64,000 nt of DNA from [Synechococcus] sp. NIES-970 (GTDB taxonomy: Bacteria > Cyanobacteriota > Cyanobacteriia > Cyanobacteriales > MRBY01): positions 2,434,195-2,498,194 of the forward strand of contig AP017959.1 in assembly GCA_002356215.1 (NCBI GenBank), written 5' to 3'. Numbering within the stretch: the first letter of the stretch is position 1; every line of letters begins with the position of its first letter. The notes under the pieces are model-generated. The model did not search any database. It was not told the DNA's origin and saw only the letters and a list, made by a program, of their open reading frames with translations. Positions 1 to 8,799 of the stretch are shown here, piece after piece. Position numbers and translations under genes: made by a program.

Positions 1-95
1 TTTTTGATCGATAAAATTGAGATTTCCTTCTCCCTAAGCTACGTAGACCAGGAAATGAATTATTAAAAAAAATAGAACCTATTGAATAAAAAAGT

Positions 96-1154
96 GTGAC
101 TCAATTGAAAAAAATATTTTTATACCAAAAAACTTTAGGCATTGCCTTTACCACAGCTTTGATACTAGGAGGAACTCAGAGCTCTTTACCCGAAAATCAA
201 AATAGCGTTATCGAAAAAACAATTGATCTAAGCCAGTATGGAACGGCAGCCTCCCTTGATATAAATAGCACAAGAGAAAAAATTGTTATCAGCTTTACTG
301 GGTGTGATTTAGTTGTTCTAGACCAAGAATTAAATCAGCAGAAAAATTCAAAAATAGAAAACTGCAAGCGTTTTTTCAAAGCTAGATATGGGATTCTTGA
401 CAACCAAGAATTTGTTATTTCCTCTATTTATACTGGTGAGAGTGTCTTATCCGACTCCCAGCAGAGTATAGCTATTCCTCTGCATACTGCTGCTGTCACT
501 GATTCTCTGGTATTTCAGAATTATTTGTTATCTTCCTCAGATGATGGTTCAGTACAAGTTGCTCATTTATCAACACTTAATCTCTCTGACATCAAAAGCC
601 AGTCATTATATCAATCCATTGGTGTTGCCCGAAATCTTGCTTATACAATGACTGAAGATGAAGAGCGATCAATGATTGCGGTTAGCTATGATAGTGGCGA
701 AATTGCTATTTTTCCTTTAAAGGATGGAAGTTTAAACCCAACAACCGCACCAAATATCATTCATCCTATTAGGAGTCGGGTGAATACTTTTGATTTCACA
801 CCAGATGGTTCTAAGTTATTAATTGGTTATTTTACTGGGGAGTTACTAGAATTTGATCTTACAACAAATAACAGTCGTGTCTTAGCTCAAACTCCGGCCA
901 ATGCTTGGCTTAATTCCCTGGATATAAACAATCAAGATATTGTGGCTTTCGGAGATGATCAAGGATATGTCAAAACTGTTTCTTTGCAGACAGGACAAAT
1001 ACTAGAAGAACGTCAAATATCGACAACTGGTATTACTACAGTTTTGTTTATAGATGACAGAACACTTTTGGCCGCAGATGCTCAGGGGATACTGTATCAA
1101 ATTCGTTTGGCGTTTAATGTGCAGGCTAACCATCATGAAACACCTGAGAATTAA
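96..1154 (+). CDS. Secreted beta-propeller-like (WD40-like) hypothetical protein
   Basis: A 352-residue protein begins at a GTG. Residues 1-28 look like a signal peptide (KK near the start, then a hydrophobic stretch ending in LILGG). The rest consists of repeats of about 40 residues with hydrophobic strands and motifs such as SSDDGSVQVAHL, SYDSGEIAIFPL, DGSKLLIGYFTGELLEFDL and GDDQGYVKTVSL. These resemble WD40 or quinoprotein-type blades. No catalytic residues are apparent. Base composition is more AT-rich than most of the window. The gene stands alone, with a short gap before a convergent gene. Function is unknown; a periplasmic binding or scaffold role is only an inference. Confidence 0.7.
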   Translation: MTQLKKIFLYQKTLGIAFTTALILGGTQSSLPENQNSVIEKTIDLSQYGTAASLDINSTREKIVISFTGCDLVVLDQELNQQKNSKIENCKRFFKARYGILDNQEFVISSIYTGESVLSDSQQSIAIPLHTAAVTDSLVFQNYLLSSSDDGSVQVAHLSTLNLSDIKSQSLYQSIGVARNLAYTMTEDEERSMIAVSYDSGEIAIFPLKDGSLNPTTAPNIIHPIRSRVNTFDFTPDGSKLLIGYFTGELLEFDLTTNNSRVLAQTPANAWLNSLDINNQDIVAFGDDQGYVKTVSLQTGQILEERQISTTGITTVLFIDDRTLLAADAQGILYQIRLAFNVQANHHETPEN

Positions 1155-1234
1155 AGGACATCTTTAGAGCTATTAAAATCATTTATTTATCCTTTAAGTT
1201 CAGCGAATTGAGAAATCTTATCTTAGAGTGAACT

Positions 1235-1798
1235 TTATTCATTAGGGCTTAAATGAGGTTTGATCTTATCCAGTCCTTTTTGGGCACAAGCTTGATCTAG
1301 GCTTCCTCCTGGAGCACCAGATACGGCGATCGCTCCTACCAATTGATCACCCACTTTAATCGCTAATCCTCCAGTACTAAAACTGATACCCGATAATGGA
1401 TTGGGAGCTAGGGGCAGATTTCCAATCGGTAATGATGCGGGAGTCATCTTTTTGGCGATTTCTTCGGTGGAATCCCTATCAACAACAGGGCCAAGGGTAA
1501 TTACAGTAAAGGCTTTATAAAAACTATTTTCAATAGTGTGAGGAGTTGCATTATCTCCCCGGATAACGACTTGGACTAGACCTTCTCGATTCACAACTGT
1601 GGCAGTCACATGGTAGCCCTCTTCTTGGCATGTTTGGACAGCTGTATGAGCGGCTTCCAGAGCAAGGCTACTGGGTAGTTGATAAAAAGTTTGGAGGGCA
1701 AATGCTGGCTTAGTAAAAGTCAAAAAAAGACCGAGAAAAGCTAAGGCAAGGATATTTTTCTTAAATAGATTAGGTGGATTTTTTCTGTATTTTGCCAT
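1235..1798 (-). CDS. HbpS/GlcG-like (DUF336) exported protein
   Basis: The family binds small ligands such as heme, and some members sense redox stress. The protein has a basic start, a hydrophobic helix (ILALAFLGLFLTFTKPAFA) and a likely signal peptidase site after AFA. The HbpS/GlcG domain covers the remaining ~150 residues and contains TVVNREGLVQVVIRGD, a central conserved YKAFT, and the glycine-rich end GDQLVGAIAVSGAPGG. I chose the ATG at 1798 because the longer reading from 1849 places 17 extra residues before the signal peptide. The gene converges on the upstream beta-propeller gene. The family call is good; the specific ligand is unknown. Confidence 0.75.
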   Translation of the reverse strand: MAKYRKNPPNLFKKNILALAFLGLFLTFTKPAFALQTFYQLPSSLALEAAHTAVQTCQEEGYHVTATVVNREGLVQVVIRGDNATPHTIENSFYKAFTVITLGPVVDRDSTEEIAKKMTPASLPIGNLPLAPNPLSGISFSTGGLAIKVGDQLVGAIAVSGAPGGSLDQACAQKGLDKIKPHLSPNE

Positions 1799-1907
1799 GT
1801 TTAAAAATGTTAATTTGAAGCATGTATTAAAAGCAGTCGAAATCAACAATTAATACGGTGATGCTTCTAGTAAAGCAAAGGATTCTAGGAAAAAATCAGA
1901 CAATATT

Positions 1908-3377
1908 TTAATTTTTGTGATCTAGGGCTTCTGGCTGCCATTTGCCATGGAAGCTTGGGGGAATAATTTTGGGAAACTCTAGGGTGCAAAGGGGCTCTTC
2001 ATCTAGGCGATCGCCATCATAGATTCTCAGTTCACTGCGTTTAGCCGGGGCATTAAACACAACAACCAACAGCCAAATTTGGTCGGGATTTTGGGGATTT
2101 TGCACGGGGATAGGTTCTGAAGGGTAATGGTCTGGGCCCATATCCGCCATCGTGAAAGTTATGGTGTGGTGGTCAAAGGCGGCGATCGCATTTATCAGCT
2201 CATAGCCGATATCTGTTGTTTGGCGGTGGATCCCCATAAAGGTTTTTCGCCAAGGTTGCCCTGTCTGGGATTCGAGGGTAATGGGAAATTCACAGGAGCG
2301 ATCGCAAATTTCATTGGCTGTGATCACTTTTGCCGTTTTCGGTTCTAGGTGGTAACGCCAGAGGGTTCCTTTTGTATAAGTTTTGATCTGACCTTGGGGA
2401 ATTTCCACAAACTGCTGATTACTGGCAAAATCTGGAAAGCGCACCATTTCTAGAACAATTTCCCCCTGATCATTTACAAAACCATTGGTGAAGTGCCACT
2501 GGAACCAAGGATCTTGGCGGGAAATGCTGATCGGCTTTAGGGTGTGGCGATCAATTATCACCACGATGGTGCCTAGTTCTGGCCGCCACTGGAGGGCTTC
2601 ACTCACGGTTTTGAGGCCTAGCAAGGTCGGTAGCATCTGCAAGCGCACGGGCGGAATACAGAAAACGAGATAATCTCCCGCCAGGACAAAATCATGAACC
2701 AGTGGTAATCCTTTTAAGCCTGGGACGGAGAAATGGGTCTGGTGCCTAATTTTTCCTTGAGGCTCGCAACGATAGAGCTGAAATGTCGCCTGAGGGCCAA
2801 AAGTTACGCCAAAGTTATAGATCTCTCCAGTCGCTGGATGAATTTTGTGGTGGGCAGAAAAAGTATCACTGCGGTGGGCAAAGCCGAGATCTGCTTCCCC
2901 TAAGGTTTCTAAGGTTTGTAGATCCAAAGCATAGGGCTTCCCTGCTTCCCAAAGGGCTAAAAGGCGATCGCCAAGGGGCAGCACCGAAGTATTGGCCGAA
3001 TTTTTTGCAGGCTTCCCCCAACGCTGCCAAATCGGCCCTGGCGCAAGGGTTCCATAGTTAGGCAGCAGTAATGTATCGGCCGTCGCTTCCTGCTGTAAAT
3101 AAGGCGTTTCTACGTAACGATATTGGGCCTGCACCCCCGTCTCTGTGAAATAAACCCCCAGAATGCTACCATCCCCGTCGAACCAATGCCCCATGGTTTT
3201 CTGGCCGCGCACTAATCGTCCCGGGCCGTTGCGAAATAGGGTCCCCCGTAGCGCCCCTGGTACTTTCCCCTGGAGAATTGGCAAAGGGGTCAGAGCAAAC
3301 GCCCGACCGGGGGCCTGAAACAATTGGGACCAAGCCCGTCGGGAAGATGTTGGCGAGGAGTGGGGAACAGCGACCAT
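1908..3377 (-). CDS. Carotenoid oxygenase (apocarotenoid-15,15'-oxygenase family)
   Basis: Members are Fe(II)-dependent dioxygenases that cleave carotenoids or apocarotenals, often producing retinal. The full-length ~489-residue seven-bladed propeller is present: FRNGPGRL and HWFDGDG near the N-terminus, then the four iron-ligand histidine contexts (SAHHKIHP, LVHDFVLAGDYL, WHFTNGF and, close to the C-terminus, PSFHGKW). Length matches the cyanobacterial ACO/Diox1 group. I prefer the ATG at 3377 over a TTG four codons upstream. The gene is divergent from the ABC binding protein at 3504. No rhodopsin gene is seen in this window, so the destination of any retinal product is open. Confidence 0.9.
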   Translation of the reverse strand: MVAVPHSSPTSSRRAWSQLFQAPGRAFALTPLPILQGKVPGALRGTLFRNGPGRLVRGQKTMGHWFDGDGSILGVYFTETGVQAQYRYVETPYLQQEATADTLLLPNYGTLAPGPIWQRWGKPAKNSANTSVLPLGDRLLALWEAGKPYALDLQTLETLGEADLGFAHRSDTFSAHHKIHPATGEIYNFGVTFGPQATFQLYRCEPQGKIRHQTHFSVPGLKGLPLVHDFVLAGDYLVFCIPPVRLQMLPTLLGLKTVSEALQWRPELGTIVVIIDRHTLKPISISRQDPWFQWHFTNGFVNDQGEIVLEMVRFPDFASNQQFVEIPQGQIKTYTKGTLWRYHLEPKTAKVITANEICDRSCEFPITLESQTGQPWRKTFMGIHRQTTDIGYELINAIAAFDHHTITFTMADMGPDHYPSEPIPVQNPQNPDQIWLLVVVFNAPAKRSELRIYDGDRLDEEPLCTLEFPKIIPPSFHGKWQPEALDHKN

Positions 3378-3503
3378 TACTATTTTCAATTTTTAAATAA
3401 TGTTGACTATTGTAAAGCGCCTTTCTAGCTTGCCTAGGGTTGTAATCGGAAGTTTGTGCATAGAATGATGGAGATTTTAATCTGATATTAAGAAATCTCG
3501 ACC

Positions 3504-4769
3504 ATGAAAAAGTCTAAATTGGCGATCGCCTCATCTTTAATTACCCTTGCCGCCTTTACCAGTGCCTGCCAACAAACAACAACAACCTGTGACGACTGCC
3601 TAAAACTTGGCTCCCTCACCCCCTCCACCGGAGACCTCTCCTCCATTGGTCAGAATATGCCCGTCGCGATCCAACTAGCCGTAGATACAATTAATGCCTG
3701 CGGTGGGGTCAATGGCCAGCCAGTGGTCTTGATCCAAGAAGATGACCAGACAGACCCCACCGCCGGTGGCGCAGCTATGACAAAATTAGTCGAAGTAGAT
3801 CGCGTTGCGGGCGTTGTGGGTTCCTTTGCCAGTAGTGTTTCGAGTTCTGCCGTCCCTGTCGCCGTGCGCAATCAAGTGATGATGATTTCCCCCGGCAGTA
3901 CGAGCCCCGTCTTTACAGAACAGGCCGCGAACGGTGAATTTGATGGCTATTGGGCCAGAACTGCCCCCCCAGATAGCTACCAAGCCCCAGCCTTAGCGGT
4001 TCTTGCCCAAAAACAAGGGTTTGAAAGAATTTCCACGGTGGTGATTAACAACGACTACGGCGTGGGCTTTGAGCGAGAATTCGTCGCTGCCTTTGAAAAT
4101 CTCGGCGGCACCATCGTCAACAAAGATAATCCAGTCCGTTACGATCCCCGGGCCGCCACCCTCGATAGTGAAGCAGCAGCCGCCTTTGCTGGGGATCCCG
4201 ATGCTGTCCTGGGCGTGCTCTATGCAGAAACGGGCAGTGTTCTTCTCAAGGCAGCCTATGAACAGGGCTTGAGCGATGGTGTCACCGTTCTCTTGACCGA
4301 TGGTGTCTACAGTGAAGACTTTACCCAGCAAGTCGGGACAACGGCTGCGGGTCAATCGATTATTGCGGGGGCTTTGGGGACTGTACCTGGGGCCGATGGC
4401 CAAGCACTGGCTGACTTTACTACTCTCTGGAATGAGGCAACAGGTAAGGAAATGACCGCCTATGTTCCCCATTCTTGGGATGCGGCGATCGCCATGATGT
4501 TAGCCGCTGAAGCCGCCGGCGAAAATACAGGTACTGGGATCCGGGATAACCTCCGGGCTGTGACCAGTGGTGATGGCCAAGAGGTGAGCGATCCCTGTGA
4601 GGCGATCGCCCTAATCCGCGAAGGACAAACAATTAACTACCAAGGGGCTAGCGGCAATGTTGATTTCGATGACAATGGCGACGTGGTCGGCAGTTACGAC
4701 GTCTGGACAGTCAACGAAGATGCGAGCCTCTCAGTGATTGACACGGTCAACCCCCTCGAAGCACTCTAA
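3504..4769 (+). CDS. ABC transporter substrate-binding lipoprotein, branched-chain amino acid/urea type
   Basis: A periplasmic binding protein of the LivK/UrtA type I fold, 421 residues. The N-terminus is a lipoprotein signal (KKSKLAIASSLITLAAFTSAC) with Cys22 as probable lipidation site, followed by a TTTTCDDC linker. The Peripla_BP_6 domain starts at LKLGSLTPSTGDLSSIGQ and contains IQEDDQTDPTAGGAAMTKLV and VVGSFASSVSSSAVPVA. No permease or ATPase genes lie beside it, so it is an orphan binding protein here. The ligand cannot be deduced. A strong terminator follows at 4809. Confidence 0.88.
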   Translation: MKKSKLAIASSLITLAAFTSACQQTTTTCDDCLKLGSLTPSTGDLSSIGQNMPVAIQLAVDTINACGGVNGQPVVLIQEDDQTDPTAGGAAMTKLVEVDRVAGVVGSFASSVSSSAVPVAVRNQVMMISPGSTSPVFTEQAANGEFDGYWARTAPPDSYQAPALAVLAQKQGFERISTVVINNDYGVGFEREFVAAFENLGGTIVNKDNPVRYDPRAATLDSEAAAAFAGDPDAVLGVLYAETGSVLLKAAYEQGLSDGVTVLLTDGVYSEDFTQQVGTTAAGQSIIAGALGTVPGADGQALADFTTLWNEATGKEMTAYVPHSWDAAIAMMLAAEAAGENTGTGIRDNLRAVTSGDGQEVSDPCEAIALIREGQTINYQGASGNVDFDDNGDVVGSYDVWTVNEDASLSVIDTVNPLEAL

Positions 4770-4808
4770 ACATCACCCTAGAAAGTTAAACTCCTTTGAC
4801 CAATCAGG

Positions 4809-4836
4809 AGGGGACATTACCTGTCCCCTTTTTTTA
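4809..4836 (+). terminator. Rho-independent terminator after the binding-protein gene
   Basis: GGGGACA (4810-4816) and TGTCCCC (4822-4828) form a perfect 7-bp stem with a 5-nt loop. A run of seven or more T follows on the plus strand. It just touches the stop end of the convergent pentapeptide gene. Confidence 0.9.
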
Positions 4837-5331
4837 GCAACCGAGAGAATCGGCCGTGGCAATGCCCGTCACCGGATTCACCCCAGTGGCCACCTCGCAG
4901 AGTTTTTTCTGTTGGGGGCCATCAAGCACCGCAAAGCTAAAATCAGCCCCATCAATCTTGACTTTACTAAAAGTAGACCGCAGCAAAATCGCCTCGACAA
5001 AAACCGCATCCGTCAAATCGGCATTAGTAAATTTAGAAAGATAAGCAATGCCATTGGTAAAGTCTGCGCCATGGAGATTTGTATTTTCCAGCATAGTGCT
5101 GTTAAATACCGCCCCCCGCAGATTTGTGCCACTGAGATCAGCATTGGTCAAGTTCACCTGAGAAAATTCAATCCCTTCAAGGTCTTGCCCTGCAAAATTG
5201 CTCCCGGCGAGATCTTCACTGTCGATCGCCGAGCGAGATGTAACTGCCGGACTCGCTGCATAGGCTGGTGTTCCCCAACAGAGCCCAAAGATCACCAAAC
5301 CGAGAACAAAAATGCGCGCTAAAACCTTCAT
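4834..5331 (-). CDS. Exported pentapeptide-repeat protein, probably thylakoid-lumenal
   Basis: About 165 residues. The N-terminus MKVLARIFVLGLVIFGLCWGTPAYA is a signal peptide with an AYA cleavage site. Then come pentapeptide repeats with A(D/N)LxX character: NLTNADLSGTNLRGAVFNS, ENTNLHGADFTN and NADLTDAVFVEA. These should fold as a short right-handed quadrilateral beta-helix. Two cysteines occur in the last 40 residues (KKLCEVATG and DSLGC), a pattern suggesting a disulfide. The ATG at 5331 has AAGGG just upstream and is preferred to a TTG at 5349. Role unknown; the lumenal location is inferred from the signal peptide and family. Confidence 0.82.
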   Translation of the reverse strand: MKVLARIFVLGLVIFGLCWGTPAYAASPAVTSRSAIDSEDLAGSNFAGQDLEGIEFSQVNLTNADLSGTNLRGAVFNSTMLENTNLHGADFTNGIAYLSKFTNADLTDAVFVEAILLRSTFSKVKIDGADFSFAVLDGPQQKKLCEVATGVNPVTGIATADSLGC

Positions 5332-5547
5332 AACCCTTAACTTGCCCAATATTTAAGAAAAATTTTCCAAAGGATATTCTAAAAGATTCTCGGGAAGGGA
5401 GAGATTTCCATTGATGACAGATACAAAATTTTCTTCTACCTGGGGTGAGTTCCGCACTTTAGAACACTGCCCCAGAACAACGGGGTCTTACGGCGACTTT
5501 TTGATAAAGTTTTTGGGAAGCATTTCTGTAATCTTTGCCTGGAACCC

Positions 5548-6582
5548 ATGACAACTCCAAATTGGTCTGCCCTCCTCCAACAGCTCATCGATGGTGAATC
5601 CTTGAGCCAAACCCAAGCCGCCGAGTTAATGCAAGGCTGGCTCGATGAAACGATTCCCCCGGCTCTGTCGGGGGCGATCTTAACGGCGATTCAGATGAAA
5701 GGAGTCGCTGCCGCTGAACTGACGGGGATGGCCCAAGTCCTAAAAGCTCAATCCCGGCAACAGGAAAGCCTCAGCCATCATGAGCCGGTGGTAGATACCT
5801 GTGGTACCGGGGGTGACGGGGCTTCTACCTTTAACATTTCCACGGCGGTGGCTTTTGTGACGGCGGCGGCCGGGGTGAAAGTCGCCAAGCATGGTAACCG
5901 TTCTGCATCGAGTAAAGTGGGCTCTGCCGATGTCTTGGAAGCCCTGGGGGTTAACTTGGGTGCCCCCACCGAAAAGGTTTACGCGGCCCTTGATGCGGTG
6001 GGCATTACTTTTTTGTTTGCTCCCGGTTGGCATCCGGCAATGAAGAGTGTCGCTCCGATTCGGCGAGAACTAAAAATTCGCACGGTATTTAATTTGCTTG
6101 GCCCTCTGGTCAATCCCCTCCAGCCCACAGGCCAGATCATCGGGGTTTATCAGCCACAATTCATTGAACGGATGGCCGAGGCCTTAAATCAGTTGGGAAC
6201 TCCGAAGGCAATGGTGCTCTATGGTCGAGAAAAGCTGGACGAAGCGGGCCTCGGAAATAAGACAGACATGGCCCTCGTCAATGGGGGCACGGTGACAACG
6301 GCAGTGCTTGATCCCCTGGAGCTGGGTTTAACGGCGGCTTCTCTGGATGCCTTACAGGGGGGCGATGTGCCCGTTAACCAAGAAATTTTGACCAATGTGC
6401 TCCAAGGAAAAGGAACCCAGGCCCAGCGGGATGCCGTGGCATTAAACGCAGCCCTCGCGCTCCAGGTGGCGGAGGTGGTGCCTTGGGGAGATCATCTAGC
6501 GGGTGTCCAAAAAGCTCAGGAAATTATTGCTAGTGGTGCTGCCTGGGATAAGCTGCAAGCCCTTGTTGAATTTCTGAAATAA
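5548..6582 (+). CDS. trpD: Anthranilate phosphoribosyltransferase
   Basis: Transfers phosphoribose from PRPP to anthranilate, the second step of the tryptophan branch, in the cytosol. The 344-residue length is normal. The N-terminal helical domain carries [16 protein letters not shown] and [15 protein letters not shown]. The PRPP loop is [17 protein letters not shown], and the anthranilate-site region is [33 protein letters not shown] and the DEAGLG region complete the fold. It starts at the ATG at 5548 and is followed by a palindrome and then the fibrillin-like gene on the same strand. No other trp genes are adjacent, as is usual for the dispersed trp genes of cyanobacteria. Confidence 0.96.
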   Translation: MTTPNWSALLQQLIDGESLSQTQAAELMQGWLDETIPPALSGAILTAIQMKGVAAAELTGMAQVLKAQSRQQESLSHHEPVVDTCGTGGDGASTFNISTAVAFVTAAAGVKVAKHGNRSASSKVGSADVLEALGVNLGAPTEKVYAALDAVGITFLFAPGWHPAMKSVAPIRRELKIRTVFNLLGPLVNPLQPTGQIIGVYQPQFIERMAEALNQLGTPKAMVLYGREKLDEAGLGNKTDMALVNGGTVTTAVLDPLELGLTAASLDALQGGDVPVNQEILTNVLQGKGTQAQRDAVALNAALALQVAEVVPWGDHLAGVQKAQEIIASGAAWDKLQALVEFLK

Positions 6583-6583
6583 G

Positions 6584-6605
6584 CCCTGAGGCGATCGCCT
6601 CAGGG
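6584..6605. repeat. 22-bp perfect palindrome with HIP1 core
   Basis: The sequence reads CCCTGAGG, then CGATCG, then CCTCAGGG, so the HIP1 octamer is extended to a perfect 22-bp palindrome right after the trpD stop codon. There is no T-run, so it could be a weak stem-loop or simply an expanded HIP1 site. A related 16-bp palindrome (TGAGGCGATCGCCTCA) lies near 12815. Confidence 0.7.
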
Positions 6606-6633
6606 ACGCCTCACTGGATTTTTGGTGGAAAAT

Positions 6634-7260
6634 ATGGGAGATCTACCTTTCCCCTATCCCATGACTGACTTCACCACTGCCCTGACAGGCGATCGCCTTT
6701 TGGATCCTCACCAACGGCCAACGGCTCCTGAGCTAATCAATCAACTGCTCGCCTTAGAAAAAATAGCCAAACGGGAAAAATGCGTTTATCCCTTTGCGGC
6801 CCTAACGGGCAATTGGCGGCTGGTATTTATTACGGGCACAAAAAAAGCCCAAAAACAGGCGGGAAAAATATTGGGGAAAGGTCGTTATTTACCCAATTGG
6901 GTCAAGGTGGCGATCGCCTACGAAGTAATTCCTAATCGAGACCTAAATTCTGCCTGGGAGCGGGGCCGGGTGCAGAATTGTGTCCAACTTGGGCCAGGGC
7001 AACTGTCCTTCGCTGGCCCGCTTAAATTCCAAGGGATAAAGCGGTTACTGGCCTTTGATTTTACCCATCTCACCCTTAAGCTTGGCCCCCTCAAGCTTTA
7101 CCAAGGCTCAGTGCGGGGTGGCGCCCAGGATGAAGCGTTCTATAACGGGGCGATCGCCCAACAGGCTTTTTTTAGTTACTTCTATGTTGGTACCGATGTG
7201 ATCGCGGCCCGGGGTCGGGGTGGTGGGCTGGCCGTCTGGGTGAGGCAGCCAGAAAGCTAG
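6634..7260 (+). CDS. Plastid-lipid-associated protein / fibrillin-like protein
   Basis: The ~208-residue protein resembles the PAP/fibrillin family, lipocalin-like proteins of plastoglobules and thylakoids. Visible family features are PELINQLLALEKIAKRE, the conserved LTGNWRLVFITG near residue 60, and the C-terminal TDVIAARGRGGGLAVWVR, corresponding to the family's typical R-G-L-W-R ending. No signal peptide or membrane helix is seen. Possible starts are the ATG at 6634 or the ATG at 6661. The reading from the TTG at 6622 is less likely. It probably binds lipids or quinones; the exact role is unknown. Confidence 0.65.
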   Translation: MGDLPFPYPMTDFTTALTGDRLLDPHQRPTAPELINQLLALEKIAKREKCVYPFAALTGNWRLVFITGTKKAQKQAGKILGKGRYLPNWVKVAIAYEVIPNRDLNSAWERGRVQNCVQLGPGQLSFAGPLKFQGIKRLLAFDFTHLTLKLGPLKLYQGSVRGGAQDEAFYNGAIAQQAFFSYFYVGTDVIAARGRGGGLAVWVRQPES

Positions 7261-7283
7261 GCGCGGCGATTATCCCGCCTAGC
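7256..7283. terminator. Stem-loop between convergent genes
   Basis: GCTAGGCG (7256-7263) and CGCCTAGC (7276-7283) form a perfect 8-bp stem across the stop codons of two convergent genes. There is no T-run, so it may act as a stability stem or a weak bidirectional terminator. Confidence 0.5.
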
Positions 7284-8541
7284 GGCCGAGTTTGTTGGGA
7301 ATCCCCTCGCAACCACCAGGAATTGTGGCGCGACTCCGTTCCCCACACCAAGAGCAACAATAGTAGCGCTGTTCTTCGCTTAGACGTTTGACACCAGTGA
7401 AGTCAACATTTTCTATCACAGCTCCCGTGTAAGCCCCGGTTTGGTAATTAGGGGCTGTGTGTTTTTTGCGGGGGCTGGCCGTATCAAAGGGGCCGTAGAA
7501 CAAGATGGCTTTTTTGAGGTCAGCAAAGCGCAGGTTTGCCTCAACGAGGATGGTTCGAGAAAGATTAGACCGTGCCAAGTCGCAATTTTGCAGGTTTGCC
7601 CCCACCATATTCGCTTCACTGAGCTCAATCCAGCGCAAGTCCATATTCGCCAAATCTGCCCCTGCCAGCATCACCCCTAGATCGACCACACGGACGCCCT
7701 GTTCTCGGTCTTCGGCATAACCACCGGTGCCATCTAGAATCGGTCGTCCCAGGCGACTATCCCGTTGGAGGGGAGTCAAAAACCGTGATTGGGACAAAAA
7801 TCGGAGAATTTTTGTCTTCCCCCCGGCGTCGACACTACTTAAAATTGCAGCGGTTCTCCCCTGGGCGATCGTTCGTTCCTGGGGCCAATCTTCTAGGAGC
7901 CCTTCGTCACTGAGGGTCAATTCAGAGATGCCTTGAAAATACGTATCAATGGTCTGTTGCTGGGTGATGCGATTCTGCTGAATCGTCAAATCACGGGAAA
8001 TCACGTATTGTTCCCAGGCGACATAAACGGCGAGGACGGCGATCATGATTTGCCCTAAGGCACCTACCCACTCAGCCCAAGAACCGAATTCATCCCAGAC
8101 AATTTGATTAAGCCAATGGCCCACTAAGCGATAGAAACCGAGAAACCGCAATAAGCTGGCGATCGCAATCACAAAGGCAACAATGCCAATGAGGGTGCGT
8201 CGTTCTTCTTTGGTGAAGAATGCCCGGAGCCAATTTTTAAACGAAGGAATGATCACCCGTATAGAGAGTAAAAGGGTGACTAATGTGCCCGATAAACCCA
8301 ACCAAAGCCAGTGGGTACTAAATCCGATAAAGATGATGGCGATCGCCGTTGACAGCAGCCAGGGGCTCCCGGGGTCAATGGTGCGCATATAGAGAGAGCG
8401 GGGTCCCGAATCTAACCGGGGAGGGGGAATGGGCGTAAGCGATGGCCCTGTTGTCCCGGCAGTATCCTTGAGGCTTGGTCTGAGGTGTTTTTCCTCAGAT
8501 GCAGTCGTTTCAGACGGTGGATTTGGTTGCGCTTGGCTCAT
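7279..8541 (-). CDS. Membrane-anchored pentapeptide-repeat protein
   Basis: A 420-residue protein of unknown function. Residues 1-55 are polar and Pro/Ser/Thr-rich. Three hydrophobic helices follow: WLLSTAIAIIFIGFSTHWLWLGLSGTL, TLIGIVAFVIAIASLL and a third around GALGQIMIAVLAVYVAW. A soluble region then leads to pentapeptide repeats (VMLAGADLANMDLRWIELSEANMVGANLQNCDLARSNLSRTILVEANLRFADL). The C-terminus has a cysteine cluster (YYCCSWCGER...GGCEG) that could bind metal. The combination of helices, repeats and a short Cys cluster suggests a membrane scaffold. Confidence 0.8.
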   Translation of the reverse strand: MSQAQPNPPSETTASEEKHLRPSLKDTAGTTGPSLTPIPPPRLDSGPRSLYMRTIDPGSPWLLSTAIAIIFIGFSTHWLWLGLSGTLVTLLLSIRVIIPSFKNWLRAFFTKEERRTLIGIVAFVIAIASLLRFLGFYRLVGHWLNQIVWDEFGSWAEWVGALGQIMIAVLAVYVAWEQYVISRDLTIQQNRITQQQTIDTYFQGISELTLSDEGLLEDWPQERTIAQGRTAAILSSVDAGGKTKILRFLSQSRFLTPLQRDSRLGRPILDGTGGYAEDREQGVRVVDLGVMLAGADLANMDLRWIELSEANMVGANLQNCDLARSNLSRTILVEANLRFADLKKAILFYGPFDTASPRKKHTAPNYQTGAYTGAVIENVDFTGVKRLSEEQRYYCCSWCGERSRATIPGGCEGIPNKLGR

Positions 8542-8600
8542 AAACCCCTGAAAGCAAAGTTTTCAAGCAATTGTAGCGAATTTTTCTCCCAACAATCCCC

Positions 8601-8636
8601 ATAAAAATCCCCCTTCTCCACTGCGGAAAAGGGGGA
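8601..8636 (-). terminator. Rho-independent terminator of the hemL transcript
   Basis: Read on the minus strand, TCCCCCTT and AAGGGGGA form an 8-bp stem (8608-8615 with 8629-8636) followed by TTTTT. It lies 165 bp beyond the hemL stop, so the hemL transcript carries a long 3' segment. Confidence 0.85.
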
Positions 8637-8639
8637 GGC

Positions 8640-8780
8640 GATCGCCCGAAAAGATGTCTGAGCCGTCCTTGCCCACAATCGGAACTACAGGATTTTCACT
8701 GGATTAAGCTCCTCGAATCCTGATTCTTTCGTTGAGTTGACCCCAACAACAACTACCGTTGGACCCTTTTTAGACATCCC
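8640..8780 (-). ncRNA. Putative structured 3' region or small ORF downstream of hemL
   Basis: Between hemL and its terminator the minus strand contains GATGTCT-type closing complements (8653-8659 with 8772-8778, 7 bp) and an internal perfect 7-bp stem (8688-8694 with 8716-8722). It also encodes a 30-residue reading frame at 8685-8777, beginning MSKKGPTVVVVGVN and ending NPVKIL. A second open frame of protein-like character overlaps its end. It could be a small RNA, a small protein, or the remnant of a frameshifted gene. No known RNA family is recognised. Confidence 0.35.
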
Positions 8781-8799
8781 TTAAATAGACGATGTAGCC

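Noticed and set aside
4738-5322. 194-codon plus-strand frame
   Set aside because: It is the antisense of the exported pentapeptide protein, whose signal peptide and repeats are convincing.
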